A stretch of DNA of 9,619 nucleotides from Candidatus Brocadia sp. (lineage in GTDB: Bacteria > Planctomycetota > Brocadiia > Brocadiales > Brocadiaceae): the NCBI GenBank assembly GCA_030837935.1, contig JAUQXU010000206.1, positions 1 through 9,619 on the forward strand, read 5' to 3'. Positions 6,726 to 9,619 of the stretch are shown piece after piece. A program made the translations under genes and the position numbers. Under the pieces are notes generated by a model. That model searched no databases. It worked only from the letters and a program-made list of their open reading frames with translations, and was not told where the DNA came from. Numbering within the stretch: the stretch's first letter is position 1; every line of letters begins with the position of its first letter.

Positions 6726-6992
6726 TTGATTTAATTCTTTATCACCATTAATTTGAGCCTTAGTAATTCTTTCCATAACTGGTTTTGTATACATAACGCT
6801 TTTATTAATCCTGATTGCTTTGAATAATGATTCATCGTTACCTTTGTTTATTTCATTTACAATTTGTATCAGATTTTTTTTATATGCAATATGATAAAAG
6901 ATTAAATGAATAAGGTAAATAGGTTCATGTATTTTTAAAGAGTTGTAATTAATACTCCTAATTACGGTTAATTTATGGAAATTTGTTGACAT
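6726..6992 (-). pseudogene. Likely N-terminal remnant of a minus-strand gene of unknown function
   Basis: On the minus strand an ATG at 6992 opens a frame whose first 88 or so codons look like genuine protein: IHEPIYLIHLIFYHIAY, then NEINKGNDESLFKAIRINKS and MERITKAQINGDKEL. This is a helical, charged pattern with no membrane or secretion signal. After about 6730 the frame runs into the palindrome and then antisense through the 3' end of dinB (to 6459) without a stop, where the product becomes implausible. No ribosome binding site precedes the ATG, and an in-frame TAA lies four codons upstream. I read this as a truncated gene that lost its 3' part. The wording of the KAQINGDKEL segment reminds me of small hypothetical proteins that recur in mobile-rich genomes, but I cannot name a family. 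Confidence 0.4.
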
Positions 6993-7015
6993 TGCAATAT
7001 ATTATGAACTAATAT
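6986..7015 (+). promoter_or_regulatory. Promoter for the His-rich exported protein
   Basis: TTGACA (6986-6991, exact consensus) and TAATAT (7010-7015) are spaced by 18 bp. A transcript would start around 7022, about 35 nt before the ATG at 7057. The -35 box overlaps the ATG of the minus-strand remnant. Confidence 0.5.
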
Positions 7016-7056
7016 TTGGTAATGATTTTTTTTAGTGTTTATTCTGCAAATCCCTG

Positions 7057-7449
7057 ATGATAAAAATAAGACCAACCAAACTTCACTTAATATTAATCGC
7101 CATTGCATTTTGTCTGTCAAATGCAACAATGGGTGAGCTTTTGGAACATGAACATGAAGTTCATTTTGTACATAATACTGTTCATGTCCATCACACGAAT
7201 GGAGATCATGGATTAGGAGAAACGGAACATAGAGACGTAAAGAATATTTTGTCTTTCGATTATTTATCAGGAAACACATCTGTTTCTCAAAATATCAGTC
7301 TTACCCTAAAACCCCATTTACCCCTATGTTTTTCACTCCGGCAGGATAATCAAATTCCCTGGTTTACTTCAAAAATCTTCCATCATTTACCTCCAGATCG
7401 ATATTATTCCACGAAATTATATCAGTTCAATTCTACCTATCTTATCTAA
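7057..7449 (+). CDS. Small exported histidine-rich protein, probable metal binder, unknown function
   Basis: A 130-residue protein with an N-terminal signal peptide: a basic start MIKIRPTKLH, a hydrophobic core LILIAIAFCLS, and likely cleavage near ATMG (about residues 23-26). The mature part opens with a histidine-dense stretch at about residues 30-52 (EHEHEVHFVHNTVHVHHT, then GDHG). There are eight or more His interleaved with acidic residues, a pattern seen in periplasmic metal-binding or metal-buffering proteins that accompany cation efflux systems. The rest (NISLTLKPHLPLCF, IPWFTSKIFHHLPPDRYY) has no recognised domain. The start is ATG 35 nt after a predicted transcription start; the ribosome binding site is weak. 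The next rightward ORF (7690) also encodes an exported product, so the two could be remains of one envelope or metal-efflux operon. That link is inference. Confidence 0.6.
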   Translation: MIKIRPTKLHLILIAIAFCLSNATMGELLEHEHEVHFVHNTVHVHHTNGDHGLGETEHRDVKNILSFDYLSGNTSVSQNISLTLKPHLPLCFSLRQDNQIPWFTSKIFHHLPPDRYYSTKLYQFNSTYLI

Positions 7450-7677
7450 ACCAATCGTATTACCACATTTCCCTTTGTTTGCAAATTTGTTTTCTTTCGG
7501 AAAATAGCGTTATTTTTTTGCCTCTATTTTTCTTAATGGAAGTAAATGCCCACTACTTTTTTAAAATTTTCGGGGATTTATCGTAGAGAAAAGGGATAGG
7601 AATGGTTGTGCCTATTTAATTTTCTGTTCAAATATGCTTCCTGTCTAAAAAAACAAAAAAGACATAATAATATAAAT

Positions 7678-7682
7678 AGGAG
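7678..7682 (+). promoter_or_regulatory. Strong ribosome binding site for the 57-codon ORF
   Basis: AGGAG ends 7 nt before the ATG at 7690. This is the best Shine-Dalgarno match in the right half of the window and the main reason to accept the short ORF as a real start. The preceding spacer (7450-7677) shows no gene and no clear terminator. Confidence 0.6.
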
Positions 7683-7689
7683 TCATTAG

Positions 7690-7863
7690 ATGAATTTCCG
7701 CAAAATATTAGACACGGTAAATCACATATTTATATTTACGTTTTTTATAGTATCTTCTTGCCACGTCTTTGTAATTGCTTCTGATTTGGAATTACAACGG
7801 ATGTTCACCCCAGCCAAAACACACAAGTATGGTATATATGGGCAGTTAGCTCCGTTTTATTGA
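7690..7863 (+). CDS. Short exported ORF (57 aa), possibly the N-terminus of a gene cut off near the IS element
   Basis: This ORF starts at ATG 7690 behind a strong ribosome binding site and encodes MNFRKILDTV, a hydrophobic core (HIFIFTFFIVSSCHVFVIA), then SDLELQRMFTPAKTHKYGIYGQLAPFY before TGA. The core reads as a signal peptide. VSSC resembles a lipobox, which would make C24 a lipid-modified cysteine; alternatively signal peptidase I could cut after VIA. Only about 27-33 residues would remain after processing, few for a functional product. The stop falls within some 10 bp of the apparent left side of an IS1634-like element, so the original gene may have continued and been truncated. A natural small protein or lipoprotein is the alternative. 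The intended family is not recognised. Confidence 0.5.
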   Translation: MNFRKILDTVNHIFIFTFFIVSSCHVFVIASDLELQRMFTPAKTHKYGIYGQLAPFY

Positions 7864-7892
7864 TAAATATGTAGTCACTAATATATTATTAA

Positions 7893-7923
7893 TATTCAAC
7901 AATAAGATTGACATTATTGAATA
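7893..7923. repeat. Inverted repeat enclosing the transposase -35 box
   Basis: TATTCAA (7893-7899) pairs with TTGAATA (7917-7923), and nested CAATAA (7900-7905) pairs with TTATTG (7914-7919), in two overlapping registers. The TTGACA -35 element lies in the centre (7908-7913). A 10-bp direct repeat ATATATTATT also flanks the region (7881-7890 and 7929-7938). The arrangement would suit a transposase-binding or repressor site controlling the promoter. Confidence 0.4.
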
Positions 7924-7935
7924 CTATGATATATT
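7908..7935 (+). promoter_or_regulatory. Transposase promoter
   Basis: TTGACA (7908-7913) and TATATT (7930-7935) with a 16-bp spacer. The expected start, near 7942, is only about 3 nt before the ATG at 7945, so the message would be almost leaderless. No Shine-Dalgarno sequence precedes the start. Confidence 0.5.
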
Positions 7936-7944
7936 ATTGTGGAC

Positions 7945-9600
7945 ATGCATATTGTAGAGAACAAATCAAAATCCGGCAAAAAAATCTATCGTTCCATCCT
8001 TTTGCGAGAATCATATCGAGAGGAAGGAAAGGTCAGGAAACGTACCATTGCAAATCTGTCGAATTGCACGCGCCAGGAGATAGAAGCGATAAAGCTTGCA
8101 CTCAGCCACAAAGAGGATCTCAGTGCATTGGGTGCATTGTCAGAATCGGTGGAACTCCGGGAGGGTATGTCAGTGGGTGCGGTCTGGAGTGTGTACCAGG
8201 TGGCAAAGGAATTAGGGATAGAGGAGGCATTGGGGAAGGACTTTGAGGGGAAGCTGGCGCTGTGGCAGGTAATGGCGCGGGTGATAGATCAGGGATCAAG
8301 ACTGTCGGCGGTAAGGCTGGCGCAGGTACATGCAGCGGGTGATGTATTGGATATGAAGCGTGGGTTTGACGAGAATAATCTGTACGATAATTTGTCGTGG
8401 TTATCGGAGAATCAGGCAAAGATAGAGCAAAAGCTGTTTGAGTTAAGACGGGGAGACAAGAAGCCGAAGCTGTTTTTATATGACGTGACGAGCAGTTATG
8501 TGGAGGGGGGGTTGAATCATTTTGGTGAGTACGGGTATAATCGTGACGGCAAGAAGGGAAAAAAGCAGATAGTGATTGGTATGTTGTGTGATGAATCCGG
8601 GGAGCCGGTATCCACGGATGTTTTTAGTGGCAATACTCAGGATCCAAAGACCTTTGAGTCTCAGGTAAAGAAGGTAGCAGAGCGGTATGGATGCAAAGAA
8701 GTGACGTTCGTAGGCGATCGTGGGATGATCAGGACGATGCAAATCGAACGTTTACCGGAAGGATTTCATTACATAACGGCGATAACCAAGCCGCAGATAG
8801 AGACGCTGATAAACAAAGGGATTCTGCAATTAGAGTTGTTTGAAGAAAAGCTCTGCGAGATAAAGGGTGAGGGGATTCGATATATTCTGAGGCGCAATCC
8901 GACGAGGGCAGAAGAGATGGCAAAGACACGCATATCAAAATTACAGAGTATCGAGAAATACATCGAGAGGAAGAATGGTTATCTGAGAGAGCATCCAAGG
9001 GCATCGGTGGCGAAGGCGCTGGAAGCGGCAAAGGAAAGGCTCAAGAAACTGAAGCTAGAGACGTGGACACAGATAAAAGATGAGGCCGGGATGCTGAAGA
9101 TAGAGAGCGATGAAGAAGCATTAAAGGAAGAATCGTATCTTGACGGATGTTATGTAATCAAGACGGACCTGAAGGAGAACGAGGCGGACACATACCTGGT
9201 GCATGACCGGTATAAGGACTTGACGGAAGTGGAGAAGGTGTTTCGGGGGTGCAAGACGGTGAATCTTGAGGTTCGTCCCGTGTACGTGAGAAAGGAGGAG
9301 AGCACGCGAGGGCATGTATTTGTGGTAATGCTTGCGTACCTGATAATCCGAAGGCTGCGCGATGCGTGGGCGGGTTTTGATCTCACGGTGGAAGGAGGTC
9401 TCGATCAATTGGCAACTATTTGTTCAATGGAAGTGACAATTAAAGGCCAAAATGCGCGTTGTCTGAAGATACCACGCCCACGACAACAATCACGTGAATT
9501 ATTAGAGGCATTGCAGATAAAGTTGCCGGAGGCATTGCCGAGCCGGAACATACGAGTAGTCACGAGAAAAAAACTTCCTGTTCGCCGTAAAAGCCAATAA
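7945..9600 (+). CDS. IS1634-family DDE transposase, intact
   Basis: This 551-residue transposase is of the IS1634 group in the IS4 superfamily, which cuts and joins the element ends with a DDE active site. The N-terminus has the family pattern KIYRSILLRESYREEGKVRKRTIANLS. Catalytic candidates, counted from the ATG, are D180 (LFLYDVTSSYVEGG), D258 (VTFVGDRGM) and E430 in YKDLTEVEKVFRGCKT, the Y...E...K signature of IS4 relatives. A charged, probably coiled region (about 300-390) is the insertion between the second D and the E typical of this superfamily. A hydrophobic FVVMLAYLIIRRL segment follows, as usual. There is no frameshift or internal stop, and the length is normal, so it is potentially active. 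A GTG at 7939 would add two residues; ATG 7945 (MHIVENKSKSG) is preferred because the predicted transcript starts between the two codons. Confidence 0.93.
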   Translation: MHIVENKSKSGKKIYRSILLRESYREEGKVRKRTIANLSNCTRQEIEAIKLALSHKEDLSALGALSESVELREGMSVGAVWSVYQVAKELGIEEALGKDFEGKLALWQVMARVIDQGSRLSAVRLAQVHAAGDVLDMKRGFDENNLYDNLSWLSENQAKIEQKLFELRRGDKKPKLFLYDVTSSYVEGGLNHFGEYGYNRDGKKGKKQIVIGMLCDESGEPVSTDVFSGNTQDPKTFESQVKKVAERYGCKEVTFVGDRGMIRTMQIERLPEGFHYITAITKPQIETLINKGILQLELFEEKLCEIKGEGIRYILRRNPTRAEEMAKTRISKLQSIEKYIERKNGYLREHPRASVAKALEAAKERLKKLKLETWTQIKDEAGMLKIESDEEALKEESYLDGCYVIKTDLKENEADTYLVHDRYKDLTEVEKVFRGCKTVNLEVRPVYVRKEESTRGHVFVVMLAYLIIRRLRDAWAGFDLTVEGGLDQLATICSMEVTIKGQNARCLKIPRPRQQSRELLEALQIKLPEALPSRNIRVVTRKKLPVRRKSQ

Positions 9601-9619
9601 ATATAAGGCTTCTATGGCC

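Larger units (their letters stand above)
6655..7056. other. AT-rich accessory stretch after dinB; no plus-strand gene
   Basis: About 400 bp without a convincing plus-strand gene. It holds a GC-rich palindrome near its left end, a minus-strand gene remnant through its middle and right part, and a promoter pointing right at its right end. No clear factor-independent terminator for the upstream cluster is visible. Base composition drops sharply compared with dinB. Confidence 0.5.
7869..9619 (+). mobile_element. IS1634-like (IS4 superfamily) insertion sequence, right end outside the window
   Basis: A complete DDE transposase gene with its own promoter marks an insertion sequence. The left boundary is an estimate: the non-coding left part starts around ATGTAGTCACTA (7869-7880), about 70 bp before the transposase, a usual leader length for this family. 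Only 19 bp after the transposase stop are visible (ATATAAGGCTTCTATGGCC), and I could not match them to the left side as an inverted repeat. The right terminal repeat and target duplication therefore lie beyond 9619. Coding DNA here is purine-rich on the plus strand (many AAG, GGG, GAG), unlike the neighbouring AT-rich DNA. Confidence 0.75.

Noticed and set aside
6650..6735. Frameshifted continuation of dinB carrying a clamp-binding peptide
   Set aside because: I read the other two plus frames after 6650. One stops at once. The other runs from ATGAATATGGACACG to TAA without any QLxLF-like sequence.
6968..7279. 103-codon minus-strand ORF opposite the His-rich gene
   Set aside because: The plus-strand reading has a signal peptide and a consensus promoter. 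The minus frame's His and Leu content is the mirror of the same repeats.
7486..7519. Possible terminator after the His-rich gene (TTTTC...GAAAA followed by a T-run)
   Set aside because: The stem is only about 5 A/T-rich pairs and is separated from the T-run, too weak to call.
7864..7940. CRISPR-like or iterated array in the AT-rich repeats before the transposase
   Set aside because: There are only two copies of a 10-bp AT repeat and one inverted repeat, with no regular spacing.
8120..8419. Proline-rich 99-codon minus-strand ORF inside the transposase
   Set aside because: The Pro/Ser/Thr richness is the antisense of the transposase's purine-rich codons. The transposase frame is complete.

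Overview
The window is about 9.6 kb of moderate-to-low GC bacterial DNA. It looks like a strict or facultative anaerobe with a cytochrome bc-type respiratory complex. A Rieske/cytochrome b pair, a DRE-TIM enzyme that resembles Re-type citrate synthases directly upstream of sucCD, frequent TTG/GTG starts and an intact IS1634-like element together suggest an anammox planctomycete (Brocadiales, Kuenenia/Brocadia type). This assignment is an inference from gene content and style, not from a marker gene.

Layout. Positions 1-900 (minus strand) hold the start of a bc-complex operon: a Tat-type Rieske iron-sulfur protein followed 28 nt later by cytochrome b, which runs off the left edge. Positions 1176-1736 (minus) hold a stand-alone YceI-family protein without a signal peptide. 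A divergent intergenic region (1737-2099) separates it from a co-directional plus-strand cluster at 2100-6654: putative Re-citrate synthase, sucC, sucD and dinB, with gaps of 24, 52 and 27 nt. The first three would place citrate formation and succinyl-CoA/succinate interconversion in one transcription unit. DNA polymerase IV is an unexpected fourth member and ends without a recognisable beta-clamp peptide.

From 6655 onward the character changes to AT-rich accessory DNA. It contains a GC-rich palindrome, what looks like the N-terminal remnant of a minus-strand gene, a small exported His-rich protein (7057-7449) with a good promoter, and a 57-codon signal-peptide ORF with a strong ribosome binding site (7690-7863). 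That ORF stops just before an IS1634-like element whose intact transposase fills 7945-9600. The element's right end lies outside the window.

Most noteworthy points: the citrate synthase candidate linked to sucCD; the gene debris and palindrome at the dinB 3' end; the His-rich exported protein next to a short, possibly truncated exported ORF at the IS edge; and a transposase promoter placed so that its message would be nearly leaderless, with the -35 box inside an inverted repeat.
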